Positions 14,301 to 25,319 of a DNA stretch of 64,000 bases are shown here, one piece after another. The stretch is from Ascidia mentula (Eukaryota; Chordata; Ascidiacea; Phlebobranchia; Ascidiidae): the NCBI GenBank assembly GCA_947561715.1, contig OX387199.1, forward strand, positions 10,235,001-10,299,000. Reading direction: 5' to 3'. Numbering within the stretch: position 1 is the first letter of the stretch; the number at the start of each line of letters is the position of its first letter. The translations under genes were made by a program, and so were the position numbers. Under the pieces are notes generated by a model. It was not told where the DNA came from and did not search any database. It was given only the letters and a program-made list of their open reading frames with translations.

Positions 14301-15151
14301 TTTTTAAAAAAAAGATTGTGTTTTCCCACGTTTCGCCTGTACGAACGAGTAGGCTTCTTCAGAGAATAAAACAAACACAGTAGCAAACCCACGGGCAATG
14401 AAATTAAGCAACGAAAAAGTACAAAGGGGCACAACAGCCAACCATAGGTGACTTTACTCCTTTTTAATTGGCAAATTTCTGTGATGAACCTTCGAGCTGC
14501 TAAGAGTGTCGATTTACTGTTTGAAAAAGATTGTGGTTTCTGACATTTCGCCTGAAGTAAACTTTATTAATTTGTCAATGGGTGGTTTGATAAATGCACT
14601 GTATGTCAGTACGAATTTAACTGGGAAAAGATCTAAGCAAAAAGTTTGCAATTAATGCATTTTTACTATGTTATATGCAACTTTTTTTATTTTTTAGAAA
14701 GGCTGTGATGTCATTGTAACTCATAAAAAAGAAACTTTGCTGCAAACAGTTTCATTCATCCCAGCATAATTTGAATTCCGAACTTTATGACCATGTTTTA
14801 TGAAATAACATTGCAAGTTTGCCTCTCTTTACTTTCAGTGCGCACTATTTTATTTTTTTGCTAACCCTCATTCTGTTGCAGTTAAAACTGACACCTCAAT
14901 ATCTGGATCTGAAGAGAATTGAAGCAGTTGCACAAACTACAAAGATTTATTATGGACCTAATATTCCCCAAATGATGTTTGATAGTTTTAACACAAATAT
15001 TCCTCTCCCAAAGCTGAAAGAGACAACAGTAAGTTTCCACAATGCTGCATATTTACAGAAAAATACATTTTGTCTCACAATTTTGTAGGATGAATTTGCT
15101 CCAATGGAAGAACTAACAAAATCTTCAACCACAGCTAAAAAATCTCCCTAA
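11367..15151 (+). CDS. ERLIN1/2: Erlin, ER lipid-raft SPFH-domain protein
   Basis: Erlins form large ring assemblies on the ER membrane that recruit RNF170 and drive ubiquitination of activated IP3 receptors; they also restrain SREBP activation. Ten exons fit: 11367-11451, 11607-11629, 11778-11905, 12057-12244, 12473-12605, 12745-12836, 13061-13150, 13731-13810, 14881-15028 and 15089-15151. Residues 1-25 start [20 protein letters not shown], a hydrophobic signal anchor. An SPFH/band-7 domain follows ([15 protein letters not shown], then [14 protein letters not shown]), then a Glu/Lys-rich coiled coil and the assembly segment ending near [13 protein letters not shown]. The total is about 340 residues, normal for the family. 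Exon 2 is only 23 nt. The start is the first ATG in frame with the signal anchor. Whether it is orthologous to ERLIN1, ERLIN2 or their common ancestor cannot be told here; a single ancestral erlin is expected outside vertebrates. AATAAA near 16093 could be its poly(A) signal. Confidence 0.93.
13980..14700. repeat. Repeat-like filler in erlin intron 8
   Basis: The large erlin intron 8 (13811-14880) holds sequence of more mixed composition than its neighbours, with the phrase ACGTTTCGCCTGTAC followed by AGGCTTCTTCAG at about 14329-14361 and a related TTTCGCCTGAAGT at about 14546. A similar phrase (TTGCCTGTAC..CCAGGCATCATCAG) occurs in an MDN1 intron near 3818-3848. This suggests fragments of one dispersed element. 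Ends are not defined. Confidence 0.35.
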
Positions 15152-16623
15152 ATTCCAGACCAATCGGGTAATATTTTTTGAAACTACATTTAGTTTGACC
15201 AACTAACCCATGGTTACTTTGTTGTTTGTGTTTTTTTGTGCAATCAGTTAATTTACCCAATGATGCCAGCTTATTTTAAAATAGCATTCCTTTTGGTATT
15301 AATTTAAAATCCCCCAAAAATGTTTTAAAATTTCTCATGAATAATTACTGCAACACTAATATTGAACAATAAGCAGCTGTAGTTAAACAATGAAAATCAT
15401 TCCATGCCAATTGTACTAGAATGGTACAGTCCATTTTGACACTCTTTGTTTAAACCTGGATTGTTGGCTCTTCGCATGTTAATGCTTAGTGAGACTATTA
15501 GGCCAAATTGGTTGAGATTTACTGCACTGGCAGATGGTTGAGTCAGTTATGCAAAATATCCTCTTTGATTGTCGCACAGAAATAAGTTGTGTATTTGCTT
15601 CCACAGAACACAACATTCATTTGTGTGTGTTTGTTTTCTGGTTGTAGTGGTAAAATAGTAATGTAATTGTAAAGATATATAAAAAAAAAACTGTCGTGTT
15701 GATTCCAATCTTGTTTCATTATTTTCACATAAACAAGTTCTGCCAATGTTTTTAGAAAATTTCAGTTTCAACCGAATAACAATCGAGAAATTGCTTTGTT
15801 CAAATCGTATTTGTAAAACACCTCATCAAAGTGCTAATTACCTGTGCTGTGTTTTTGAATTTAAAGTCGAATGCCTTTGTCTAATCACCATTGAGAGACC
15901 AACTTAAACTTTTAACAAGTTTCTAAAGTGACTATTCGTTTATACTCAATGTGGCTCTTATTTCAAGTTTTGAATTTTGTTTTGGAGCAAATTTAGATAT
16001 GCAAGTATTGTGTTTCTATCTTCTACAATGTCACTTTGCTGTTGGATGTGTTTTAGTCAGTTTATGGGCATTGACATTGCCACAATGTGAAATAATAAAA
16101 TCATTGATAAAAAAATGTTGAATTTTTTTAAGACTGTTGTTCTCATGTTGGATTTGGGTCGAAACAAGTTGAAAGAAACGGAGTTTTGGGTAAATGCACA
16201 TGCTAAGAAAGTGTTAGGATGTCAACCCCTTTAATGGCAATTTTGTTTCAACTTTTAAGGAACATATTATCAGTGCAACAACCACGCACGTAAGGGCAAC
16301 CTGGTTGCAAGTCATCGTTATGTTGTTGTTCCTTCATCTTACAGATATTCTTCTATTGCCTTGAGCGTGCAATCCAAGCAACAAAACGCAAAGAAAGCAG
16401 TTAATTTGCAAACAGGAAATTGTGCAAGTTACACATTTTTAACAGTTTTGTTTTCTGTAGGTATTCATACGGTTATTACCTTTCCTCTTAACGCTTATTC
16501 CGAATTTGTTATTGCCATGCAGGACAATCGAGGGACATATTTAAACTAAATGAACCCATAGCAACACAACACGGATATTTTTCTAGCGCCGTTTGTTTTC
16601 GGTAAAAGGTCAACAAACAATAA
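15152..16623. other. Intergenic between erlin and the tektin-like gene (tail to tail)
   Basis: No coding region is supported. It includes the long AT-rich 3' flank of erlin, with AATAAA near 16093, and the 3' flank of the minus-strand gene ending at 16624. Short open frames at 15543-15771 and 16361-16549 have no recognisable features. Confidence 0.6.
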
Positions 16624-19621
16624 TCATCCATTAAACATCTCGTTTTTTTCTGTGCGAACGTCCGCCGCAAGCAACCCCGTAAAAAACTCCGTGTTGGTTT
16701 TCACGGCAAGTTTCTTCCGGCACCGGAGGGACGAGAAAACAATCTTCCACAATCTGCTGGGTTGCACGGCGAAGTTGTTTGGCATTCCTCCTACACTGAA
16801 AAAGGATTATGTTTGAGTGAAAACTTAACACATATTTTTTTGGAAACTTGCCATAGGATTATAGAAATTAAAACCAACCATCGAACCGTGACATGCATTA
16901 GGTGCATTATTTAGGCTACGCATTTTTTTAATTGCTTTTATTTCCAGGGCATAGGCTTTATAGACTAACAGGTACCAGGTATAAAGGCGCCGTATAAAAA
17001 TAGATCGGGGCATTTTTTGGCCACTCTACTACCTGTTACAAGTTACCAGGTAGAGGTTATTAGGTGACAGTCAAATTTTTATAATTAAAGCAACGGGCAG
17101 ACTAACTTGATTTAAATATGAAAAATCACACAGAATATTTTTCGAGTGTTGAAGATGCGAACACTAAATGGAACTTCCGAGGGTCGCCTCTATGCAGCAC
17201 AGGGTGTATTTTTAATACGTTTGTTAAAACTATAACCTCCTAATTATTGTAAATAACCCTGATAGCATCTACTTTATGTATGATGCCGCTAAACTGCGAA
17301 GATAATAGATCAAACAAAAATATTCGACTTTATAAGCGTTGGCCTCCATTTATAGGAGCTTTGTAAACTTATGGTAAGTTATTATCACAGAAAGTACAAA
17401 TTCTTTTTGCATGCAGTAAATAGGATAGTTTATCATGTATTTTAAAAAATTGTTGTACTCTAGTTTTACCTCGGCTAAATCCTTCATCACTGAGATGCAG
17501 TCGCTCGACATAGGTGGCGGTAAAGATCCGTTTGTAATGTCACACAAACATTTTGGAGGATCTTTTGTTTCCCATGCACGTATCGGTTTTCTGTGTATTA
17601 TGCAGTGTTAATAAAACCCGACTTGTAATTGGACTCCATATTAATTGTTGTGCTGTTAACCGCGGGAAAATAGTTCTCCCTTTGGCGTGAATAAGAGAAA
17701 GCAGAAATAATACCATGCTTTCGCATAGCAAGGCAGGATCGCCCCACTGCGCAGGCCCGTTATATTTGGCAATCACAGCTCTAATATTCTAATCATAAGG
17801 TTCACAGGCTTCGCAGCCAAGGCATTGCAGCCTAGCTGGATCAGCCACTTTTCCCGACAAGTCGCAGCGAGATCTGAAAAATCAAGCTCCCGGTGAGGTT
17901 TGAACTCACGACCGACCATGGTAGAGCGTTGGGCCTGAATAGCCCAGAGTCGTGAGTTCAAACCGCACCGGGAGCTTGATTTTTCAGATCTCGCTGCGAC
18001 TTGTCGGGAAAAGTGGCTGATCCAGCTAGGCTGCAATGCCTTGGCTGCGAAGCCTGTGAATCTTATAAAAGAGAAAGTGTACGCTTGGCATCGCCCGTGT
18101 TCATTGAATGAAATAGGCCTGATTGTTGCATGGAGATGTTTCAGTCGTTATAATTTCGACATAAGATACTTTAAATTTCCTCGTACCTGGGCAGTACTGC
18201 GTTTGCGGCAGAACATGGCGATGTTGTCTCTTTGCGACCAAAAGAATTAGATGATTTGCTAATAGGAACTTGTGTTGGTACGCCGGTGGAATCCTTAGTA
18301 CAAACCTGGACATCAATGCGATGTGTATAAATTTATGTATAGCCTACAAAATGATTTAAGGAATAGCCTAAAAGCTATTAAAACGTAGCTTGGTTCGAGA
18401 CTGATTTCTAGTAGGTTTAAGAAAATGCAAGTTGATAGTTATATAATTACTCTCACCAAACAACTATTACTGCCTTTTACTTCAACCACATGCTTGTTTT
18501 CAGGTTGTACGCTTTTTCGAATGACTCCATGTTCTTCCTTCTTGGACAAGTAACTACGCTGCTTTTGAAGACCTCCTCTGTTACCGGCGTATTGTAACAT
18601 TGTTTGCTGCAATTTTCACAAGAAATAATTTGTAATTTCCAATTTGTAACCATCAACTTAGTATGGCAATATATTCATTCTAGTACTTAAAAGTACATAA
18701 AAATAAACACAAACTTGTGAGGCAAAAAAACTGTCTTGCCTGTTCCATGGTTTTGCGCGCATCTTTAATGTGGTGCCGACAGCGGTTTGTTGCTGCAATG
18801 ATATCTGGACACATGTCAAGGACTCTCGCTTTTTCGAAAATCGTGTTGCTTAATTTGTTGCGAATTTTTCCCATTTTCTGTAATTTTGCTGTCATTTAAG
18901 CAGGTTTTTGCTTTGTACAAAAATACGCACCTGCAGCTGCTCACGAACAACCTTATACTGTGTACGCAATTTACTTTGGGCAACCAACATTTTGGTGCGA
19001 TCCAAGCGCACGGTGTCACTTCCGCGTTCCCATAAACTGACCATAGTGTCGCGGGCCCGGTTTTTTACGAGACGGGGACGCTTTAAAACAGCTTCTTGTC
19101 GATTGGAACTTAATTCAATGTTTAACTGGTCCAAACTTCGGGCAAGTCCTTCTCGTATCTGAAACAAAAAAATATGAAAACACACAGGTTAACTAAGACT
19201 TTACCAGGATTTACTAGGGTAATTTAAGGCTCTTCTGGCAAAACAACTCATTTGGACGACGTTTCGGTCGTTACATTACCCTAGTAATATGCCTGGCAGC
19301 ATCAGCAGCAAAATATTTGCCAGGATTTATTTTGCACACGTTATTTTGTTTTACGATATTAGTTACGCCTCGTCAACAAACCTTTAACAAAGACTTTATT
19401 TCTTCATTTATTCTGTCAAGCTTCTCACGCAGGTTAAGAACAACCACTCGCAACTGCCGCATATATGTGTGCACTTTAGAGGCACTTGCTCCTGCGCCTT
19501 GATCGACGTGGCAGCCATCTTTCAACGTGGTCATCAAAGTATTGGCCTGCAGATCAAATCCTGCACTTACTTGGACAGACCATTTTGTAGAAGGTGGACA
19601 TAAACCAGCGCTATTGGGCAT
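16624..19621 (-). CDS. Coiled-coil, tektin-like protein (possibly TEKTL1/CCDC105-like)
   Basis: Five minus-strand exons fit: 19382-19621 (MPNSAGLCPPSTKWSVQV start), 18931-19158, about 18742-18888, about 18487-18606, and a last exon of about 16624-16797 that ends in a lysine/arginine-rich tail. A separate frame through the region before the last exon gives nothing, so a large intron (about 16800-18486) is needed. The product is about 260 residues, almost entirely helical and charged, with REKLDRINEEIKSLLK, then RPRLVKNRARDTMVSLWERG and AATNRCRHHIKDARKT. The order of a coiled coil, an RP..(K)..D..WE stretch and further coils resembles what I recall of tektin-like TEKTL1/CCDC105, which lines sperm axoneme doublets. 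That match is from memory and weak. The coding call is good because the exons splice in frame; the identity is uncertain. Confidence 0.6.
17739..18062. mobile_element. Fold-back tRNA-derived SINE in the tektin-like intron
   Basis: About 17795-17913 and 17950-18066 are near-perfect inverted repeats of about 120 bp around a spacer of about 36 bp. The spacer plus right arm reads like a tRNA-derived SINE head: an A-box-like TGGTAGAGCGTTGG, an anticodon-arm-like TGGGCCTGAATAGCCCA (loop would carry GAA), a B-box-like GAGTTCAAACC and an acceptor-like ACCGGGAGC. The SINE body follows. The outer left flank (17739-17795, starting CGCCCCACTGCG) extends the body and recurs at 36458-36570. Ciona has a described composite tRNA SINE (Cics-1); whether this is that family would need a comparison. 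Confidence 0.75.
19204..19296. repeat. Short palindromic MITE-like element
   Basis: CCAGGATTTACTAGGGTAAT at 19204-19223 is matched in inverted form by ATTACCCTAGTAATATGCCT (then GG) at 19275-19296, giving a 93-bp imperfect palindrome. The inside carries GACGACGTTTCGGTCG. It lies in the first intron of the tektin-like gene. A related GACGTTTCGGC phrase appears at about 27802. It is probably a small non-autonomous DNA element. Confidence 0.5.
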
Positions 19622-20333
19622 TTTTTTGTGAAATTATAATTTGAAAAGCGTTACTCTGTCTTGGCCTTAAATGTGTGAAACGATTGTATGATAATAAATT
19701 TCGTTTGTTGCGCAAGAAAGTGTTTTGTTACCGCATAAATTAATTATTTGGAACTTTTTTGCACAGAAATTATGACGTCAAAATGATACAATAGTTAGGT
19801 TCTGCCTGGTGCTGCCGGGTCACGTGACTAATTACGCACGAGTGCCTTGTTGAAACCAAAGTTTCCCACAGAAAGTTGAGAATTGGTTGAGCTGTTCGTA
19901 GTTTTACGCATAATTAAACTGGCAGCCTATGGGATTGTATATTATTTTCGGCTTTGGCGTAAGATTTGTGAATCAAAATGTGCCAGATATATTTTGTCAA
20001 AAAATATTTAGGCCTATTGACACTAGTTTTTTGAGGATTAGAATGGAAAAAGGCTGAGTTGTTCGTTGATATAACTTGATTTCATTTAACCGCATACAGA
20101 CGATAAAGTGATATCAAACTGTAAATGGCCTAAATTGTTAATCACTGTTTGTTTTACAAGTAGGCTAATTCACAAGTAAAACATTTACATTTATAAATCC
20201 CATCCCCGCCAGTAAATTGTTCCAGGTTAGAAAACACAAAACTTGATTGGAATTTGAAGCAACCAATCCTTATAGAATTTTTTAGTTGAAACAAACAAAA
20301 TATTACTGACTATCCAATTTGGTATTTTGTGAA
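19622..20333. promoter_or_regulatory. Divergent intergenic region between the tektin-like gene and eIF4E
   Basis: The two starts (19621 on minus, 20334 on plus) face away from each other across 712 bp, so this stretch must hold both promoters. A locally GC-richer piece with TGCCGGGTCACGTGACT at about 19815-19831 contains a CACGTG E-box, a common element of ubiquitously expressed genes. No gene is seen here. Confidence 0.5.
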
Positions 20334-22547
20334 ATGTCCACATTGGACAAAAAGAGTGCTTCACCATCTGGTGAATTGAAGCAGAAAGAATCACAGGAAA
20401 ACAATAACAATGATGAAAATTTGGTTGTTGCCAAGAAGGAAGAAGCTGTAATTGAGCCAGAAAAGTACATTAAACACCCACTCCAGTGCAAGTATGTGCA
20501 AAAGCAGTTATCTATAAACTGTTGTTTGAAAACATTTTGCTGTTTGTGACAAAAAAAAACGATTATTTGCAGGTGGGCCCTTTGGTTTTTCAAAAATGAC
20601 AGAACAAAAAAATGGGAAGACAACTTGCGCCTTGTAACAAAATTTGACACAGTGGAAGATTTTTGGGCGTAAGTAAAATGATTTTGTCTGCCTTTCTTCC
20701 CTCAATGACAGCACAAGTGTGGTTCGCCCTGACTACTTACCACATTATTGCCAAAATGATTCTCCTTTCCTGAATATTTATGTGTTTAAAACCTAAATCC
20801 AGCTACAGCAACAGTTTTAAAGCCTTTTTTTGTTTGCATGCCAAATTTTTTTTACTGCATGGAAAAATTGTTTGGCATGCAAATGTCTAAACAGAAACAA
20901 TTAACAGAAAGCATTAAAGACGTTTTATCGTTTTCATTGCATGCGTGCCTTGGGGTCGCACATGCAAAAAGATTTAGTCCTGCATGCCCAAAATCTTGCC
21001 TGAAACGGCCATATTCTGCAGACTAGGTCAGGGTCAGGATGACTCTGTGTGTTTCTTTACTGGGTTAATATTTTTTTTTTAACTCTGTGTTTATACTGGT
21101 AAAACAAATGTGGTTACTAAACTTTATGTTGTGTTGTGTAATATTACATGTATTTACTCGTTTGGTAAAATTATGTATAAACACCAAGTTTCAAAAAATA
21201 AATGTGAAACTATTACTTTTAATCTTAAGCAACTTTTCAAATGACTAAATTGTTTTTTATGTTTTAAGATTGTTTAATCACATACAACTGTCAAGCAAAC
21301 TTCAAAGTGGATGTGACTATAATTTGTTCAAGGTAAAACTATTAACACTTTTGTGTCAACTTTATATGAAAACCTTCTCAATGCCACTGCACTGGTAGTA
21401 CAGTATACATATTTTTGCATGTAGTACACAGTTGTGTGGCCAGCCAAATATATAATTTTGGGGTGTAAAAGATTTTGCTTAAAAAAAACATGTCTTTTTG
21501 AACAATTAACTACTCATATGTTGATAATATGTACAATAAAAAAACCTGCACTTGTGGTTCCTGGACTAGGATATGTGGAAGGGGCCATTTTCGTCCTCTT
21601 GACTACAACAATGATAGTTTATGACAACCAAATGTCATAATTGACTAAATTTATCCTAATTTAAAAAAGTATTTTGCATAATTGTCAACAAATGACTTTT
21701 TATGATATCGTGTAGGATGGCATCCAACCTATGTGGGAGGATGACGCAAACAAAAAGGGAGGCAAATGGATGTTGCAACTAAGCAAACAACAGCGAGCAT
21801 CAGATCTTGACAAAATATGGCTTGAAACGGTTGGCTGAATTAAATTTATCAACTTTAATCACTCTTATGAATTATAGTGTTGATTTTTTTTTCAAAAAAC
21901 AAGTACGTTTTTATCCTACCACTTGTATGCAGTACAAACACCTCCAAAACTAGTAACCCCTCAAAATAAGTAGTTACATAAAAATTATTGTTTCTGACAG
22001 CTTTTAGTATTGATTGGAGAAGGATTTGGCCCTGATTCTGAATTTGTTAATGGTGGTGTTGTCCAAGTGCGCAATAAAGGTGACAAAACTGCTATATGGA
22101 CGTCTGATTGCAAAAACAAAGCTAGTGTTCTTCATATTGGGTAAGACAACATTGATTCTGAGTATGTTTTTCCAAAAAAAGGGTTTATTTAAAACAAGAC
22201 ATTGTTTTGTAGTACATGTACTAAAAATATATTGCAATTATGTCTTGTTTATTATGTATATATATCCTTATTGTTTAAAGTGGATTATAGTGCATTTTTT
22301 TGTTTAGTTATTTAATTTCTTCATGCTTAAGAATTCTAAAGCACATAACTTTTTTTTCAGTGAAGTGTACAAACAGCGCCTTGGTCTTCCGAAGAAAGTT
22401 ACAATAGGATTTCAGGTATTTGCTACACAAAAACACAAAATTATGTCAGCTCTCGGTATTAATCATCTTAAAACATTTTCATTGCAGGCTCATGAGGACA
22501 CAATGAGCAAAACAGGATCTACTGTAAAAAGTATATACCATGTATGA
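20334..22547 (+). CDS. EIF4E: Translation initiation factor 4E, mRNA cap-binding protein
   Basis: eIF4E binds the m7G cap and eIF4G to start translation. Seven exons fit: 20334-20491, 20573-20668, 21269-21332, 21716-21829, 22001-22140, 22361-22415 and 22488-22547. The start is the ATG followed by STLDKKSASPSGELKQKES, a disordered, charged N-terminus. The core begins HPLQCKWALWFFKND, whose tryptophans include the first cap-stacking residue. QPMWEDDANKKGGKW carries the second cap-stacking Trp and the following Glu, and AIWTSDCKNK the third cap-pocket Trp. The protein ends STVKSIYHV, matching the usual C-terminus of class I eIF4E. The length of about 228 residues is close to the vertebrate protein. 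AATAAATAAA follows near 22602 as a likely poly(A) signal. Confidence 0.96.
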
Positions 22548-23354
22548 TGCAATCCACAGCGTGTTCCACAAACCGTCTCAATTGATATGAAGTACACTGC
22601 AAATAAATAAATTGTAAAAGTTTTTCTGAAATCAATTGCTTTACCAAACTGTTTTTGCCTCATATGAATTTCCATCTAAAAACATAATTTACTGTTTTAA
22701 AGCGAACAGTTAAAAACCCTCCTCAATTAACATCAGAGTCACGTTTTTGCTGCTGTATTTATTGTTCATGAAGTTTGTTTAATTTGTGGTGTATTGACAC
22801 CAATTTTAAGGCACGGGTATGGTAAAAACACCAGTTGTGTTTTGGGTGTTGGGAGACTTATTAATTTTTTGTGCTTAAACATATTTGTTTGCGATGTTTG
22901 GGTATTACTTGCAGCCTTTATTGTGCCTCTTCGAATATTTGGTGTTTTGTTAAAGTTTTTCAACGAACTTCTGTTCCAGTGCAACATGCTTATTAAAAAT
23001 TTGTATATCCGCATGACACAATCCAATAGGACTGTAAACAAGTTGCGATTAATACCTGTCAAAATAATTCGTTTTGTTGGCACATAACTTTTTGGTATTC
23101 TTGTTATTTGCTTTCTGAATGTGCAGAATGCTTTTCCTGTGCAAATTGTTGTTTTTCGCGTGTTTAGAAAATTAAACTCCTGTGTAAAGTGTACAAGGTC
23201 TTCCAGGCCGTGTTTCAAAACACCGCTTTAATTTTATTTCCCACATAAGATATCTATGTAGCAGAGGTTCGAAATGATTGTTTTGCCGAAGTGAACGCAC
23301 AAAGCGCGGGCATCTTTGCTCTGAAAAAAAAACGAAAAGACCAAGGCGGATACA
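22548..23354. other. Intergenic between eIF4E and TFAM
   Basis: This 807-bp stretch holds the eIF4E 3' UTR and the TFAM promoter. A 150-codon open frame on the minus strand (22766-23218) has no domain, no signal peptide and low-complexity composition, so I do not call it. The distance is too long for the tightly packed operons known in tunicates. Confidence 0.55.
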
Positions 23355-25319
23355 ATGGTGGCCTCAGCTTTGTGCAAAGGTTTTTTTCAATTAAATAGGT
23401 TTGTACAATGGGATTAAATTTCATGATATTGTAACGGGTGAAACTACAAAATACTTGATAACTGAGAAATGTTAGTCTTTGAAGTATGTTTATGTTTTCT
23501 TCAAGCAACTCCTGAAAAGTATGTAAAAGCAGGGATTTTCCTGCGGTGTAAGCGCTGGAAAGATTTGGCCGTTAAAGTTTGTCAACTTACGAATTTGGGG
23601 GTAAAGGCAGCTTTTCACAAGCACCTATTTTACGTTTGTTTTTCTATAACATATGAGTATGTCCACACATATTATCAATGTTACATGATCTGTCAAACAC
23701 AGTTAAACTTATCCACAGACCCAAGGTTCCGATTGTTATATGTAATGCATTTCTTTCCACTCAAACACCCCCCAAAAGACCTATGGGCAGCTTCTTTTTG
23801 TTTGTCATGGATGAAAATCGACAAGGTAAGTAGTTATAAGTCTTAGTTTTGTTTGGGTGTATTACAACTTACCAGACTTTTGCACACTTGACATATATAC
23901 TACATATTGTCACCGCACAACACATGCACAGCAGGGGTGCACCATGACAATATAATGTATACAGTAATATTTAAAACATGAATTTGGAAAAATAACATTA
24001 TTTTTTGTTGTTAAGTGGGAATATCCAGAAAAGAGTTTGTTAAACAAAGTGCTGAAAAATGGAAATTACTTAGTGATTGGGAGAAACAGGTTAGTGTATG
24101 AATATTTGTTTGAATTTTAGTTCTGTTTGATTTCAATGATTATAAATGCCATTGCAATTCTTGCAGCCGTATGTCGACAAGCAGAAAGAATCATTGGAGA
24201 GGTACAAACAAGAAAAAGATGCTTTTCTGGAATCATTATCAGATTATGAACTTGACCAGGTAAAACATGAAAAAGCAATGAGGAGCAACGAGAGGTTTAA
24301 AAGAAGGCAAAAGAAAGTAAGTTTGTTTGTTTCTCTTTGTATTTTAGAAATTGACCGTGGCAATGTTTGTGTATATTGGCAATGTCTAACAAACACAATT
24401 ATGATATCATGACTAAGAATAATAACTATAATTTTCCTTTCAGCTAAAAAAGTCCCTTGGCATTCCAAAACAACCACGTAATGCATACATTCTGTTCGTG
24501 CAATCTCAGATGCCTAATTCGAACGCACGAACTTTGTCACAACACACTGAAAGAGTAAAGTCTATTGCAGCTGATTGGAGAAATCTTTCTGAAAATAAAA
24601 AGCAGGTAAATAAAATTTCCCCTTTTTTATGACATGTTTTTGTGATTTATTCAAAACCTGCTCCGAAAGCATCAGGGGTCATTACTTTTATTTTTTAGTC
24701 AAATTGAGGCCTATCTGTACCTCTTTGTTGATTGCAGTTTTTTGTTTGAAAAGATCCTTTGCAAAAATTCTATGCACAATTATTTTAAAATAGGCTTTTC
24801 CAAAAGTGTTTTTTCTTTGACAATAAAATGCTAAATAACTTGATACACAAACAAAGTGTTGAAAAATTCAAAAGTTGGTGTTTGTAAGAAGCAGGAGATC
24901 AAATTCTGAGCATTGGCATAGCCAAATTTCCAAAATAAAGATAAAGATTTGCTTAATTGTTTTTTTTTTCTTTAGTGACACATCTTTGCAAGTCATTGAC
25001 TCTTTTTGTATAATGCTAAGTCATCAATTAAACTTTAATATGCTTCCTGAAATATTTTTTTGCATCACAACTCTTTACTTGTACAGTACAAAAATGTTTT
25101 TGTGTGTTACAGGTATTTTATGACAAAGCTGCCCAGGATAAGGAGAGATACAAAGTTGAATTGGAGGATTACGTTTCGAACTTACGTGACAGCGGACATG
25201 AGGAACTAATTCCGAAAAACTACATTCTACAATTGCGAAGGGTAGAAAAGAAAAAAGAACAAACTCAAAATCTACAAAAACTGATCGATGAAAGTACAGA
25301 AAAACTTCGAAATCTTTAA
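23355..25319 (+). CDS. TFAM: Mitochondrial transcription factor A, two HMG boxes
   Basis: TFAM packages mitochondrial DNA and starts its transcription. Seven exons splice in frame: 23355-23379, 23506-23600, 23726-23825, 24016-24089, 24167-24316, 24444-24605 and 25113-25319. The N-terminus MVASALCKATPEKYVK is basic and nearly free of acidic residues, fitting a mitochondrial presequence. HMG box A begins TPPKRPMGSFFLFVMDENR and includes FVKQSAEKWKLLSDWEKQ. A basic linker follows (NERFKRRQKKLKKSLG). HMG box B begins IPKQPRNAYILFVQSQMPN and includes SIAADWRNLSENKKQVFYDKAA. The C-terminal tail is coiled and charged. Two boxes with a basic linker and tail is the TFAM layout, unlike single-box SOX proteins. 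The first two exon edges are less certain than the rest; the acceptor at 23725 was chosen because it keeps phase. Confidence 0.87.

Noticed and set aside
17880-17970. A true tRNA gene (Phe-like GAA anticodon)
   Set aside because: A- and B-box-like words are present, but the 5' half is the inverted copy of the 3' half and the D arm is not properly formed; a SINE head explains it better.
22766-23218. 150-codon frame on the minus strand between eIF4E and TFAM
   Set aside because: No recognisable motif, skewed composition, and it sits where the TFAM promoter is expected.
20334-25319. eIF4E and TFAM as a tunicate operon
   Set aside because: About 800 bp separate the stop and the next start; known tunicate operons have almost no spacer.
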